Shown: positions 37,073 to 47,022 of the stretch, piece after piece | Numbering within the stretch: position 1 is the stretch's first letter | Layout of the letters: every line of letters starts with the position of its first letter | Assembly (NCBI RefSeq): GCF_003112695.1 | Contig: NZ_BFBP01000014.1 | Location: 141,266 to 205,265 of the forward strand | DNA from: Azospira sp. I13 | GTDB lineage: Bacteria > Pseudomonadota > Gammaproteobacteria > Burkholderiales > Rhodocyclaceae | Direction: 5' to 3' | DNA: 64,000 nt | Program-made: the position numbers and the translations under genes | The notes under the pieces: generated by a model | The model's input: only the letters and a program-made list of their open reading frames with translations | What the model was told of the DNA's origin: nothing | The model's database searches: none

Positions 37073-38177
37073 ATGGAAGCGGAACAGCTCAACGCCATCG
37101 CCAACAAGCTTGCCGACCTGGAATCCCGGTCGGCGGAACTTCGGAGGTATCTTTGACTACGACACCAAGGAAGTCCGTCTAGTCGAAGTCTCCCGCGAAC
37201 TGGAAAGCCCGGACGTCTGGGACGACGCCAAGCGCGCCCAGGAACTGGGCCGGGAAAAGAAGGCCCTGGAAAGTGTGGTGCTGACCCTGCAGGAAGTGGC
37301 CCAGGGACTGACCGACGGCAAGGACCTGTTCGACATGGCCCGGGAAGAAGGCGATGACGACACGGTGCTCGCCGTTTCCGCCGACTGCGCCAGCATCGAG
37401 GAGCGGGTAGCCGCCCTCGAATTCCGCCGCATGTTCAACAACCCCCAGGACCCGAATCCCTGCTTCCTGGAAATCCAGGCCGGCGCAGGCGGTACCGAGG
37501 CCCAGGACTGGGCTTCCATGCTGCTGCGCATGTACCTGCGCTACACCGAGCGCAAGGGTTTCGACGTGCAGGTGATGGAAGAGTCCGAAGGCGACGTGGC
37601 CGGCATCAAGAGCGCCACCCTGCGTATTGCCGGCGACTACGCCTACGGCATGCTGCGCACCGAGACCGGCATCCACCGCCTGGTGCGCAAGAGCCCCTTC
37701 GACTCCAACGCCCGCCGCCATACCTCCTTCACTTCCGTGTTCGTGTTCCCGGAAGTGGACGACTCCATCGAGATCGACATCAACCCGGCGGACGTGCGCA
37801 CCGACACCTACCGGGCCTCCGGCGCCGGCGGCCAGCACATCAACAAGACCGACTCCGCCGTGCGCCTGACCCACGTGCCCACCGGCATCGTCGTGCAGTG
37901 CCAGAACGACCGCTCCCAGCACCGTAACCGGGATGAAGCCTGGCAGATGCTGCGGGCCCGCCTCTACGAGCACGAACTGCGCAAGCAGCAGGCCGAGCAG
38001 CAGAAGCTGGAAGATGCCAAGTCCGACATCGGCTGGGGCCACCAGATTCGCTCCTACGTGCTCGACCAGTCCCGCATCAAGGACCTGCGCACCAATTACG
38101 AAACGGGTAACACCCAGGCCGTACTTGATGGCGACCTCGATCCCTTCATCCAGGCCAGCCTCAAGCAAGGCGTGTAA
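37073..38177 (+). CDS. prfB: Peptide chain release factor 2, programmed +1 frameshift
   Basis: The gene is read as 37073-37153 joined to 37155-38177, giving 367 residues. The first 27 codons end at an in-frame TGA (37154-37156) in the classic slip site CTT TGA C, with a GGAGG-like internal ribosome site just upstream. RF2 reads UGA, so low RF2 promotes the shift. After the shift [17 protein letters not shown] continues into the RF2 body. The GGQ motif lies in [16 protein letters not shown], and the SPF recognition tripeptide is in [14 protein letters not shown]. The C-terminus is complete. lysS follows after 27 bases. Confidence 0.97.
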
Positions 38178-38204
38178 CGAATAAAACCCAGGCAGACGAC
38201 GATC

Positions 38205-39707
38205 ATGACCGAACAGACCGCAATCCCCCAGGACGAGAACCAGCTCATCGCCGAGCGCCGGGCCAAGCTGGCCAAGTGGCGCGAAGGCGGCAAGGCCTAC
38301 CCCAACGATTTCCGCCGCGAAAACACCGCCGGCCGTCTCGACGAGCTGTACAGCGAGAAATCCACGGAAGAGCTGGAAGCCAACCCCATCACCGTCAAGG
38401 TGGCCGGCCGCGTCATGCTGCGCCGCCTCATGGGCAAGGCCAGCTTCGTCACCATCCAGGACGTCTCCGGCCGCATCCAGCTCTACGTCAAGGTGGATCT
38501 GGTGGGTGCCGAGGTCTATGACGACTTCAAGCACTGGGACATCGGTGACATCGTCGGGGCCGAAGGCACCCTGTTCAAGACCCGCACCGGCGAACTGACC
38601 ATCCAGGTCAGCGAGATCCGCCTGCTCTCCAAGGCCCTGCGCCCCCTGCCGGAGAAGTTCCACGGTCTCACCGATATGGAACAGCGCCACCGCCAGCGCT
38701 ATCTCGACCTGATCATGAACGAGTCCTCCCGGTTCACCTTCGTGGCCCGCAGCCGGATGATCCAGTCCATCCGCAACTACATGATCAGCCACCACTTCCT
38801 GGAAGTGGAAACCCCCATGATGCACCCCATCCCCGGCGGTGCCTCGGCCAAGCCTTTCGTCACCCACCACAACGCCCTGGACATGGAACTGTTCCTGCGC
38901 ATCGCGCCGGAGCTGTACCTGAAGCGACTGGTGGTGGGCGGCTTCGAGAAGGTCTTCGAAGTTAACCGCAACTTCCGCAACGAAGGCCTCTCCACCCGCC
39001 ACAACCCCGAATTCACCATGATGGAGTTCTACGAGGCCTACGCCGACTACAAGCTCCTCATGGACTTCACCGAAGGCCTGCTGCGCCACGCCGCCCGCGA
39101 CGCCCTGGGCACCGAGGTATTCCAGTACCAGGGCCGGGAGCTGGACCTCTCCAAGCCCTTCGCCCGCCTGACCATGGTGCAGGCCGTGCGCGCCCAGTGC
39201 CCCGGCTTCTCCGAAGCCGAGCTGAACGACATCGACTGGCTGCGCAACAAGCTGACCGAGATGAAGGTTGCCGTAAAGCCCTCCATGGGCCTGGGCGCCC
39301 TGCAACTGATGATGTTCGAGGAAGTAGCCGAAGCCAATCTGTGGGACCCCACCTTCATCATCGACTACCCGGTGGAAGTCTCCCCCCTGGCCCGGGCCTC
39401 CGACAGCAACCCGGAAATCACCGAGCGCTTCGAGCTGTTCATCGTCGGCCGCGAGATTGCCAACGGCTTCTCCGAGCTGAACGACCCCGAAGACCAGGCC
39501 GCCCGCTTCCTGGAGCAGGCAAAGGCCAAGGATGCCGGCGACGAGGAAGCCATGTTCTACGACGCCGACTACATCAAGGCCCTGGAATTCGGCCTGCCCC
39601 CCACCGGCGGCTGCGGCATCGGCATTGACCGTCTGGTCATGCTGCTCACCGATACCGCCAACATCCGGGACGTTATCCTCTTCCCCCAGATGCGCAAGGA
39701 AGACTAA
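38205..39707 (+). CDS. lysS: Lysyl-tRNA synthetase, class II
   Basis: 500 residues. The OB-fold anticodon-binding domain (about 55-175) includes [23 protein letters not shown]. The class II catalytic core has motif 1 in [21 protein letters not shown], motif 2 [23 protein letters not shown] and motif 3 [16 protein letters not shown]. The length and lack of an extra N-terminal part mark the ordinary bacterial class II enzyme. The prfB-lysS order is conserved in many proteobacteria. Confidence 0.97.
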   Translation: MTEQTAIPQDENQLIAERRAKLAKWREGGKAYPNDFRRENTAGRLDELYSEKSTEELEANPITVKVAGRVMLRRLMGKASFVTIQDVSGRIQLYVKVDLVGAEVYDDFKHWDIGDIVGAEGTLFKTRTGELTIQVSEIRLLSKALRPLPEKFHGLTDMEQRHRQRYLDLIMNESSRFTFVARSRMIQSIRNYMISHHFLEVETPMMHPIPGGASAKPFVTHHNALDMELFLRIAPELYLKRLVVGGFEKVFEVNRNFRNEGLSTRHNPEFTMMEFYEAYADYKLLMDFTEGLLRHAARDALGTEVFQYQGRELDLSKPFARLTMVQAVRAQCPGFSEAELNDIDWLRNKLTEMKVAVKPSMGLGALQLMMFEEVAEANLWDPTFIIDYPVEVSPLARASDSNPEITERFELFIVGREIANGFSELNDPEDQAARFLEQAKAKDAGDEEAMFYDADYIKALEFGLPPTGGCGIGIDRLVMLLTDTANIRDVILFPQMRKED

Positions 39708-39756
39708 GCCCTCGCGAATCAGCCAGACCTGGCGACAGGCCTGGCCAGACAAGCCC

Positions 39757-39793
39757 AAAAGGCGCGGTGACCATGGAGGCATCCGCGCCTTTT
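39757..39793 (+). terminator. Terminator after lysS
   Basis: An 11-bp stem (AAAAGGCGCGG at 39757-39767 with 39783-39793), 15-nt loop, T-rich exit. Confidence 0.75.
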
Positions 39794-39822
39794 CCTTTTT
39801 CCACCATCCACACCTTGGCACC

Positions 39823-40692
39823 ATGACAAAAAAAATAGCTCCCCTGCTGCTCACCCTCTGGGCCGGGCTGCCCCTGCCAGCCCTGGCCATCGACCTGGCG
39901 CCGGGAGACGTGCAGGCACCGAAACCCGGCCTGCGGATGTTCCAGTTCTCCTATCGGGATAGCCAGCGGGAGGATTACTACGTCCGCGGCAGAAAGCTGC
40001 CCGGCGACCTGCGGGCCAACGCCACGGAAGTGCAACTACGCTTCGGTGCCGCCTTTGAAATGGCCGACAAGCCAGCCTTCGTTTACGTTCAGGTGCCCTA
40101 CGGCTATATCGACCCCAAGGGCGCCCTCTCCGCCCTGCCGACGGAAACGGGCGCCGGCGACACCACCCTGCTGCTCTCCATCTGGCCCTATGCCAATCAC
40201 GAAACCAAGACCTATTTTGGGCTAGCGGGCTACCTGACCCTGCCCACCGGCAGCTATAACCGGAATCTGACCTTCAACATGGGGGCCAACCGCTACAGCA
40301 GCGCCCTGCAGGCCGGTTTCCAGACCATGTTGGGCTCACGGGTCACCTGGATGACGGCGGTGGACACCCTGTGGTCGTCGAAGAACAAGGATTTCGGCCC
40401 CCGGGGCGATACCCAGGAAACGGATACCCTGTATAGCGCCCAGACCGGCCTGAGTTACGCCCTCACGCCCCAGTACAGCGTGGCGGCCACCTATTTCTAC
40501 AATACCGGCGGAGAAAACCGCATCAACGGCCGTTACTTGGACGACGCGATTCGCGCCCAGCGCTATCAGGTGGCCGGCATCATGCACCTGCCCCAGGGCC
40601 GGGTGACGCTGCAATACGGCGCCGATTTCCGCACCGAAAACGGCTTGCTGGAAAAAGCCCGCTGGATCATGCGCTACACCCACTTCTTCTGA
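39823..40692 (+). CDS. Outer-membrane transporter/channel-like protein (MetA-pathway phenol degradation type)
   Basis: 289 residues with a signal peptide (cleavage near ALA, about residue 23). Repeated alternating amphipathic strands with aromatic ends follow (YGYIDPKG, YFGLAGYLTLPTGSYN, YSVAATYFYNTGGENRI), and the C-terminus ends in ...RYTHFF with a terminal Phe, as in beta-barrels. The layout resembles the putative MetA-pathway phenol degradation/transporter family of outer-membrane proteins. Substrate unknown. It begins 30 bases after the lysS terminator. Confidence 0.78.
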   Translation: MTKKIAPLLLTLWAGLPLPALAIDLAPGDVQAPKPGLRMFQFSYRDSQREDYYVRGRKLPGDLRANATEVQLRFGAAFEMADKPAFVYVQVPYGYIDPKGALSALPTETGAGDTTLLLSIWPYANHETKTYFGLAGYLTLPTGSYNRNLTFNMGANRYSSALQAGFQTMLGSRVTWMTAVDTLWSSKNKDFGPRGDTQETDTLYSAQTGLSYALTPQYSVAATYFYNTGGENRINGRYLDDAIRAQRYQVAGIMHLPQGRVTLQYGADFRTENGLLEKARWIMRYTHFF

Positions 40693-41075
40693 GCGGCGAC
40701 CACAACACCACCCACCCGTTGGCCGCCCGCCAGTCTCAGCAAGCGACAGAAGAGATGGTGAGCTGACAGGAAAACTGCCCACGGGATGCGCCACAGTCGC
40801 CCCGCCCGGCACCTGGCTGGAGACCGGCACTTCACTCCGTTGATAGGCAGATAGCCGAGCTTTTACCAGCCGCAGGCAGGCCGGCGGGGAAAGTTACCGA
40901 CGCCATCGAGGCCCTCGGCAACCCCTGTTGCCAATAGGAAAAGGCCGGCGAAAACAGGAAAAAACACGCTTGTCGGCTGTCGCCTGCTGCCTCCCGTCCG
41001 CAGCACCAGGCCAAGCGAATCAATCCGGCACTCGTTGGGTGCCGCCCCGGGTGTCCAGCTTCCAGGCCATTGCCT
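40693..41075. other. Intergenic stretch before the interrupted GGDEF gene
   Basis: About 380 bases with no gene I can support. Confidence 0.5.
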
Positions 41076-41503
41076 TCACGGCTTGGCAGGAGCCTCGTGG
41101 AAGCGGATCTGGTTACGCCCACCCTCCTTCGCCCGGTACATCGCCGCATCGGCCCAGTCGATCACATTCTCTGCACTCGCTTCGCAGCCATTGAACACCA
41201 CCACGCCGATACTGGCTGAGCAGCGATGCTCAATCATGGTGCCGGCAGGATCGCCCGGCACAAGATTCAGATGGTAGGGAGTCGCCAGCTGAATGCACAG
41301 CTTTCCCACAATGGTATTGGCCTGGGAGATGGCGCTATCCCGGTCTGTGCTCAGCTCACCTAGCAGTACGACAAATTCATCACCACCGAAGCGGGCCACG
41401 GTATCGACGGCCCGGACGCAGGATTTCAACCGGCTGGCGACCTCAATCAGCAGCAAATCGCCGGCGCCGTGACCATAGGCATCATTGAGCCCCTTGAACT
41501 TTT
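41076..41503 (-). pseudogene. GGDEF-domain protein, 5' part missing
   Basis: The frame reads (from 41503 down) FKGLNDAYGHGAGDLLL, then the active-site RFGGDEF and the remaining half of the domain (AMYRAKEGGRNQI) to a normal stop at 41076. A diguanylate cyclase needs about 50 more domain residues and its sensory N-terminus upstream. Instead, a TAA appears two codons before the first recognisable residue, and the upstream DNA is the recombinase module. So the gene was cut at about 41503. The product would lack the start of the GGDEF fold. Confidence 0.8.
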
Positions 41504-41607
41504 AAGAGACCTGCAGAGTGTTGCCTCTGTAGAAAAAAAAGGTCCTTACAGTTACGGTTCTCCAAGTTGCCATTCTGGACAACTGGATTACTACTGCCTG
41601 GATCGAT

Positions 41608-42732
41608 ATGCACTTATTCCTCACCGACCCAACCTTCACGGTACACGGACAGCCATACCCAGGCATCCCATTTCTCATTGACGACCAAATGGCGCTTGTC
41701 ACAGCGCCAAATGAATATCTCTTCCACGTCGCCGTAGTTAGGGGAAGAACATCGTCCCCGAAGACTTGGCAGACCTATGGAAATCACCTCTATGAATTCT
41801 TCAGCTTCCTGGAAACCATAGAGATTTCCTGGGACAGGATAAGAAGCACTCATCTAGCAGCCTGGCGGGACTCCATGCTTTCACGAGGATGTCGCCGCTC
41901 TACGGTCAACCACCGTGTGGGGGCTGTATCCAACTTCTACAAATGGGCCTTGCGCTCACAGAAAATCTCTTCCCTCCCCTTCTATATGGAGGACGTTCGG
42001 GTATCCCGGCCGAAGGGATTTCTGGCGCACATTGATGCCAAGGGAAATCAAGTCCAAGCCAATGAACTGAAGTTACGTTCATTTAAGCCACAACCAAAAT
42101 TTCTAACAGCCGACAAGGCCAGGCTGTTCGTCACCGCGCTAACCCCGCGACGTAACCGCCTAATGGCCTACTTGATGTGGTTTTCGGGACTTCGTAGGGA
42201 AGAGGTTGCAACCTTGGAGTTGGAGGACATTCCCAATCCATCTGGCCATCCACCAGGTAAGCCTCTCGCGATGACGCTACGTACAACAAAGGGCAGAAAA
42301 CCCCGATGGGTATCTGTCCCTTATGACCTAGCTGTCCAGTTATGGAACTACGTAATTTATGAGAGATCTTCGCTGGCTAAGCGCTACCGTAAACGGCACG
42401 TTGGTCCTGAGAGCAACCGGGTCTTCCTGACAGCATATGGAGAGCCAATCAGCCTGGGCGGAATAAACAACGCCTTCAAGAAGGCCTCAGAGAAATCAGG
42501 AATCAAATGCACACCACACATGCTGCGTCACACGTATGGCACCTACGAATTTATCCGGATGAGTCAATTCAAGAGTAAGGAAAGCGCTCTGTTTTGGGTC
42601 ATGGAACGCATGGGACACAGCAGTTTGGCAACGACACAAATCTATATACACACAGCCAGTCTGGTAGATCACACAGCCTTGGATGGCTACCAAGCTGACA
42701 TCTGCAAACTGCTCCAAGAGGATTGTGTCTGA
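41608..42732 (+). CDS. Tyrosine recombinase A (TnpA-like)
   Basis: 374 residues. The N-terminal core-binding domain (about 45-140) precedes the catalytic domain with a complete set: Arg196 in SGLRREEV, H304-x2-R307 in HMLRHTYGT, the GHSS loop and nucleophile Tyr346 in TQIYIHTAS. It is the first of three overlapping recombinase genes (its stop shares one base with the next start). In Tn554-type elements TnpA and TnpB cooperate in site-specific integration. The start at 41608 is the first ATG, with a weak ribosome site. Confidence 0.88.
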   Translation: MHLFLTDPTFTVHGQPYPGIPFLIDDQMALVTAPNEYLFHVAVVRGRTSSPKTWQTYGNHLYEFFSFLETIEISWDRIRSTHLAAWRDSMLSRGCRRSTVNHRVGAVSNFYKWALRSQKISSLPFYMEDVRVSRPKGFLAHIDAKGNQVQANELKLRSFKPQPKFLTADKARLFVTALTPRRNRLMAYLMWFSGLRREEVATLELEDIPNPSGHPPGKPLAMTLRTTKGRKPRWVSVPYDLAVQLWNYVIYERSSLAKRYRKRHVGPESNRVFLTAYGEPISLGGINNAFKKASEKSGIKCTPHMLRHTYGTYEFIRMSQFKSKESALFWVMERMGHSSLATTQIYIHTASLVDHTALDGYQADICKLLQEDCV

Positions 42733-44402
42733 TGGCGATCCGGCGTAAGCGGGTTGATCGCAATACCCACATCGATCTGACCCCAGAAAAGCAGATCATC
42801 GACCTCCCTCCAGGATGGGCGTTCACCATTCGCTGTGTACACAGTGGCGCGGAGTATCACTTCGACTTCACAAGCCACCGGGCCCGAGGCCGTGAGCCGT
42901 TGGCCGAGCAAATGCGAGATGCCATTTGGTCTCTGCGTTTTGTCTCTGCCGGCAAATCACTGATGACCTATTTCAATAGCGGTATTCGTTGCTTCTGGCA
43001 CTTCCTGGATGACCTGGAGCAATCCGGCCAAGTAGTGACTACTCTGGAACAGGTCGACCGGCTAATCATCATGCAATTTGTAGCATGGTTGGCCCTACAG
43101 ACCGTTCAACACGGAAAGAACAAGGGGTTACCGTGGTCTGTATCCGCCTGTAATGCGACCTATGCCGGTATCAAATCAATACTCAAAAATCGCCGGCAAC
43201 ATGTGCCAGAGTCCATCAACCCTAACCTGAATTTCCCCAAGAATCCCTATCCCAACTCCAATAAGCGGATACCGCGACGAGAAGGTTACTCTGCAGGGGA
43301 GCAAGAGCGGATCATTGCTGCCTGCGCAGAAGATCTGGCCCTATTCAACGCAAATCCGGAAGCCCTCTCATCTCATCAAGTCTTGGCAGTTCATGCCGTC
43401 ATCACCGTTTTGACCTGCGGCGTGAATATGACCCCCCTCCTGGAAATGCGCCGGGATAGCCTGCGCAGCTTTCTTCCGGATCGAGACTTACTGGTCTTGG
43501 AGAAGCGCCGTGGGTATACCACGCGCACCATATCCCTTCCCAAAAATACACCGGAGGAAACTGCAACACCCATTACCAAAATGGTGGGAGATTATCTCCG
43601 GCAGCTACAGCAATACACAGAGCGCTTTGTGTCAGACGCTGACGAAGCAGATCGCCCATTCGTTTTTCTCTGCCGTTTGGCCGACGTCACGTACTCACGA
43701 CGTCGCGGAAATGTTGTTCGTTTCGACGAAGTTCAGGTGCGCAATGCACTCAAAAGCTTTGTCAATCGACATGAGCTATTTGACGACCGAGGCGCCCCCT
43801 TGAACCTGAGCATCGCACGCCTCAGACCGACATTTGCGCTGAATTACTACCTACGTCATCGCGACCTACGTAAGCTACAACAAGCCCTTGGCCATAGTTC
43901 CATTCTCCTGACCATCCAACGCTACATTCCACCAGTCACTCCCGAGGCTGTTCGCAACCATGCCTTCATTGGCCAGGCCATGGTGGGCTGGGCCACCAGC
44001 AGAGATGAAACCTTAGCTATCCGCTTAGCAGCAGATGGAGAGATTCCTCTTCGGAACGCAACTGAGCTGCTCACCGGTGGCTACAACACATCGATTGCCC
44101 GCTGTCGGAATCCATTTCGCGAAGCGGACCAGGTCTGCGGAAAATTCCTGGCCTGCTTTCGCTGCCCCAGCATGGTGGTGTTTGAGGACGACCTTTACCG
44201 CCTATACAGCTTCTATTTCCGTCTCCTGGCTGAGCGCCCCAAGATTCCTCCCCACCAGTGGATGAAAACATTCGGACCAGTCATAAGAACTATCGACGAA
44301 CAAATTGCGGTGCAGTTTGATTCTGCCGTAGTGGCGGAAGCCCGCCAGCGAGCCCAATCCACACCGCATCCTGCCTGGCGCAATGACGCCCCCCTGATAT
44401 GA
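42732..44402 (+). CDS. Tyrosine recombinase B, degenerate catalytic motifs
   Basis: 556 residues. The C-terminal recombinase fold is recognisable (ALGHSSILLTIQRYIPPV with the GH and Tyr). However, the first Arg box is replaced by LTCGVNMTPLLEM, and the HxxR box appears as IARLRPTFALNYYLRH, with His missing. It may therefore act as a structural partner rather than a catalyst. A Cys-rich stretch near the C-terminus (CRNPFREADQVCGKFLACFRCPSM) could bind zinc. The start is coupled to the preceding stop (TGATG), the end overlaps the next gene by ATGA. Confidence 0.8.
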   Translation: MAIRRKRVDRNTHIDLTPEKQIIDLPPGWAFTIRCVHSGAEYHFDFTSHRARGREPLAEQMRDAIWSLRFVSAGKSLMTYFNSGIRCFWHFLDDLEQSGQVVTTLEQVDRLIIMQFVAWLALQTVQHGKNKGLPWSVSACNATYAGIKSILKNRRQHVPESINPNLNFPKNPYPNSNKRIPRREGYSAGEQERIIAACAEDLALFNANPEALSSHQVLAVHAVITVLTCGVNMTPLLEMRRDSLRSFLPDRDLLVLEKRRGYTTRTISLPKNTPEETATPITKMVGDYLRQLQQYTERFVSDADEADRPFVFLCRLADVTYSRRRGNVVRFDEVQVRNALKSFVNRHELFDDRGAPLNLSIARLRPTFALNYYLRHRDLRKLQQALGHSSILLTIQRYIPPVTPEAVRNHAFIGQAMVGWATSRDETLAIRLAADGEIPLRNATELLTGGYNTSIARCRNPFREADQVCGKFLACFRCPSMVVFEDDLYRLYSFYFRLLAERPKIPPHQWMKTFGPVIRTIDEQIAVQFDSAVVAEARQRAQSTPHPAWRNDAPLI

Positions 44403-46309
44403 GCACACTAGCTAATCCTGCGAAGCCCATTCGAGCGCTTTCATCCGCAGAAAAGGCCAGAACTCCGGTCTCTATGGCGAAGACGGATCTGGGTGAGTCC
44501 GTCGTGGTGTCCCGGTATGAGGACGAAATCTGGGACTTCTGGCCTTACATCCCGCAAAACAACGCTAGGGATAGTGAAAAGCGGATCAACTGGCGCATTG
44601 AGATCGCACCTGGTGAATTTCTCACTGACCACCAGCATGCCCCCCTGCTGGAAAGTACCAAGGACTTTACCTGGTCCTTGTTTATAGACCCTATCGATGG
44701 GCGCCAACGACCGCGAATGGCAACCGTGATTGCCCATGTGGTAGCGCTAACGCCCCTATTGCGCTGGATGGCGTCCCGAGGCATGCGACAGTTCAGGGAT
44801 ATAGAGGGAAGAGCCCTGGAATATGTCCCCATTGCCAAGATTAATCAGAGAACAGGCAAACCGACAGCCAAGGGCTGGCATGCAAGGCGGTTGATAGTTT
44901 TGGAGGAGCTATATCTTCAACGTGAAAAGCTGGCCGATGCCTTACCTACACATCCATGGCCTGATGAATCCGGTTTCACTCTGTCAGGAGAACGAGCCAA
45001 AGGTCGAACCATCAAGACACTACGAATCCCAGAGCGCACGGTTCGCCAGCTAGCCGAAGTCGCAATAAATTACGTCACCAACCTAGCTCCCCATATCTTA
45101 AGCACTCGGGATGCCCTGGAGCAGGCGGTGGCTAACAAAGAGGGATTCCAAGCCACCAATATCCGAATACCACTAGCCCGGGAATTGGGTTTTGAGGGCT
45201 CTCGTGACCTCAGTGCAGAACTGAGTTATCTCCGGGATTCCTGCTATATCGTGATTGCCATGTTCTCCGGAATCCGGGATTCCGAAACGCTATCCCTAAA
45301 AAGGGGGTGCATCGCTCATGACAAAGCGGACGATGGCATTGATCTCATCTGGCTTCACGGCACAATCTTCAAGACTGGAATAAAGCCGCACAAATGGCTC
45401 GTCCCGCCAATTGTTGAGACCGCAGTTCGTGTAATGGAGTGGTATCGACAACCGTATGCAATTCAGATCGAGGAGCAGATTTCCCAATTTGAACAGCAAC
45501 TCGACATGTCCATTCCGGGCTCGACCTTCCACAAACGCCAACTCAAACGCCTGCACACCGCCAGAAAGGACCGGGATGGGCTCTTCCTGGGATGCGCCCC
45601 CTGTGTGGGTCATTTAGTAGGAGTGCTCAGCAAAAGCACCATTCATCGACGCCTCCAGAACTTCTGTCCACATTTCAATATTCTGGGAGACGACGGCAAA
45701 TATTGGCGGCTTTCATCCCATCAATTCCGCAGAACCTATGCCTATTTCGTCGCCTCAGCCGAGCTGGGCGATCTCCACTATCTCCGAGAGCATTTTGGTC
45801 ACTGGTCCATTGACATGACGCTGCTATATACCAGCGGAGCCTCCGATGCCTACCAGACGGATACAGACCTACTCACGGAAATATTGCGGAGCAAGACAGA
45901 AAAGCAGGAGAGCGTTCTACACAATTACCTGATGACAGACGCTCCCCTGGCCAACGGCGACATCATGCTTGCCGATCTACGCCAGACCATCAAAACTGCC
46001 AAGAATAAGCAGTCCTTGTTGCAACAGATTTCGTCAAGCATCACCCTAAATGGGACCGGCCACAGTTGGTGCATCGGCAATGCCAAGGGGACAAGTTGTG
46101 GTGGCCTGTGTGTTTTTGAGGCAGACATGTGCGTCGATTGCGCCTACGGGATGATCGGCCCTGAGCACCTTCCGGTCTGGAAGGAAATTGCTCTTCAGCA
46201 GCAAACGGCTTTAGACATGTCGGATCTGGGGCTGCCTGGTAAAACCCGGTCCCAGCGAATCCTGAATAAGGCCCTTGATGTCATCGCCAAATTGGAAATA
46301 CCTCAATGA
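44399..46309 (+). CDS. Tyrosine recombinase C (TnpB-like)
   Basis: 636 residues, the size of Tn554 TnpB. The catalytic set is intact: FSGIRDSETLSLKRG (Arg), SSHQFRRTYAYFV (H-x2-R) and HFGHWSIDMTLLYTSG (His and Tyr). The C-terminus has HSWCIGNAKGTSCGGLCVFEADMCVDCAYG (as separate Cys pairs), a probable zinc finger. Overlaps both neighbours (ATGA at 44399 and 46306). Confidence 0.85.
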   Translation: MSTLANPAKPIRALSSAEKARTPVSMAKTDLGESVVVSRYEDEIWDFWPYIPQNNARDSEKRINWRIEIAPGEFLTDHQHAPLLESTKDFTWSLFIDPIDGRQRPRMATVIAHVVALTPLLRWMASRGMRQFRDIEGRALEYVPIAKINQRTGKPTAKGWHARRLIVLEELYLQREKLADALPTHPWPDESGFTLSGERAKGRTIKTLRIPERTVRQLAEVAINYVTNLAPHILSTRDALEQAVANKEGFQATNIRIPLARELGFEGSRDLSAELSYLRDSCYIVIAMFSGIRDSETLSLKRGCIAHDKADDGIDLIWLHGTIFKTGIKPHKWLVPPIVETAVRVMEWYRQPYAIQIEEQISQFEQQLDMSIPGSTFHKRQLKRLHTARKDRDGLFLGCAPCVGHLVGVLSKSTIHRRLQNFCPHFNILGDDGKYWRLSSHQFRRTYAYFVASAELGDLHYLREHFGHWSIDMTLLYTSGASDAYQTDTDLLTEILRSKTEKQESVLHNYLMTDAPLANGDIMLADLRQTIKTAKNKQSLLQQISSSITLNGTGHSWCIGNAKGTSCGGLCVFEADMCVDCAYGMIGPEHLPVWKEIALQQQTALDMSDLGLPGKTRSQRILNKALDVIAKLEIPQ

Positions 46310-46794
46310 GCAATAATGCTGGGAACCCGCAAGCGCTACAGGCCCATAAGGAAAATTCGATCAAGCTGACGCGACAAGCCCTGAACTTGGCAATACAGCG
46401 CATTGTTGGCGGACATCCCGATCAGGTAAGGGTTGGGTCTCGCCTGACCGCCGCCAGCGTTGCTCAAGAGGCTGGAGTGGAGCGTTCCACACTGTATCGG
46501 TACCACCGGGAGATATTGTCCGAGATTCAGCGCATCAACGACACTGATGCCCAGTCGAAGTTGAAGATCAAGACATCCGCGCTTGCAAAGGCAGAGGAAC
46601 GAAAGAAGGAATACCGGGAGCTTCTGGAACTGGAGCAGTCCAATCTGTTGAAGATTGCCCGGGAGAATTACGCGCTCCAGCAACGTATTCAAGAGCTGGA
46701 GGATTTGTTGAAAGAGAAGGATTCCTTGATCGCCAACCTCCGGGCAGAAAATAGAAAAGTCTCTTTAATCAGCGAAAGTCCAAGGGAAGGTTAG
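46306..46794 (+). CDS. TnpC-like coiled-coil accessory protein (DUF6262-like)
   Basis: 162 residues. The N-terminal part contains an HTH-like stretch (ASVAQEAGVERSTLYRYHREIL). From residue 80 on there is a long charged coiled coil (KAEERKKEYRELLELEQSN, ALQQRIQELEDLL). Small coiled-coil proteins of this kind follow TnpA/TnpB in Tn554-like elements and help integration specificity. Translationally coupled to recombinase C. Confidence 0.75.
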   Translation: MSNNAGNPQALQAHKENSIKLTRQALNLAIQRIVGGHPDQVRVGSRLTAASVAQEAGVERSTLYRYHREILSEIQRINDTDAQSKLKIKTSALAKAEERKKEYRELLELEQSNLLKIARENYALQQRIQELEDLLKEKDSLIANLRAENRKVSLISESPREG

Positions 46795-46978
46795 GTGAGT
46801 ATTCGCATGAATACTGTGAATTTCACATCGAGCAGACGCTCGCCTTGAGCCAAATGCAAGATGGATAGATACTTGCGACTCCATCTCCTTTTTCGTAAAT
46901 CATATTTCGGCCACAAGGCGCGAGAATCGTCGCTAGTTCAAGGTTCCCGGCATTTTTCTCATGTCCGTACGATTACGC

Positions 46979-47004
46979 ATAGACGGACCCATGGGTCCGT
47001 CTAT
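46979..47004. repeat. 26-base perfect palindrome
   Basis: The left half begins ATAGACGGACCC and the right half is its exact complement. It lies 5 bases before the GTTAGGC core and 18 bases before the first cassette gene, and could be a recombinase or regulator site. Confidence 0.7.
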
Positions 47005-47009
47005 TAACT

Positions 47010-47016
47010 GTTAGGC
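47010..47016 (+). other. Integron-type core site GTTAGGC (left border of first cassette)
   Basis: GTTAGGC fits the consensus GTTRRRY exactly and lies 6 bases before ATG 47023, the usual spacing in gene cassettes. No matching R'' box is visible upstream, so it could be an attI-like or secondary site. Confidence 0.55.
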
Positions 47017-47022
47017 TCCACT

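Larger units (their letters stand above)
46795..47022. other. Gap between recombinase operon and cassette genes
   Basis: 228 bases with no gene. The right part contains a 26-base perfect palindrome and a GTTAGGC core. Confidence 0.6.

Noticed and set aside
37179..39890. A 903-codon open frame on the minus strand opposite prfB-lysS
   Set aside because: It is a shadow of high-GC coding sequence: it lies entirely opposite two well-conserved genes, has a Gly/His/Val-rich composition and no domain.
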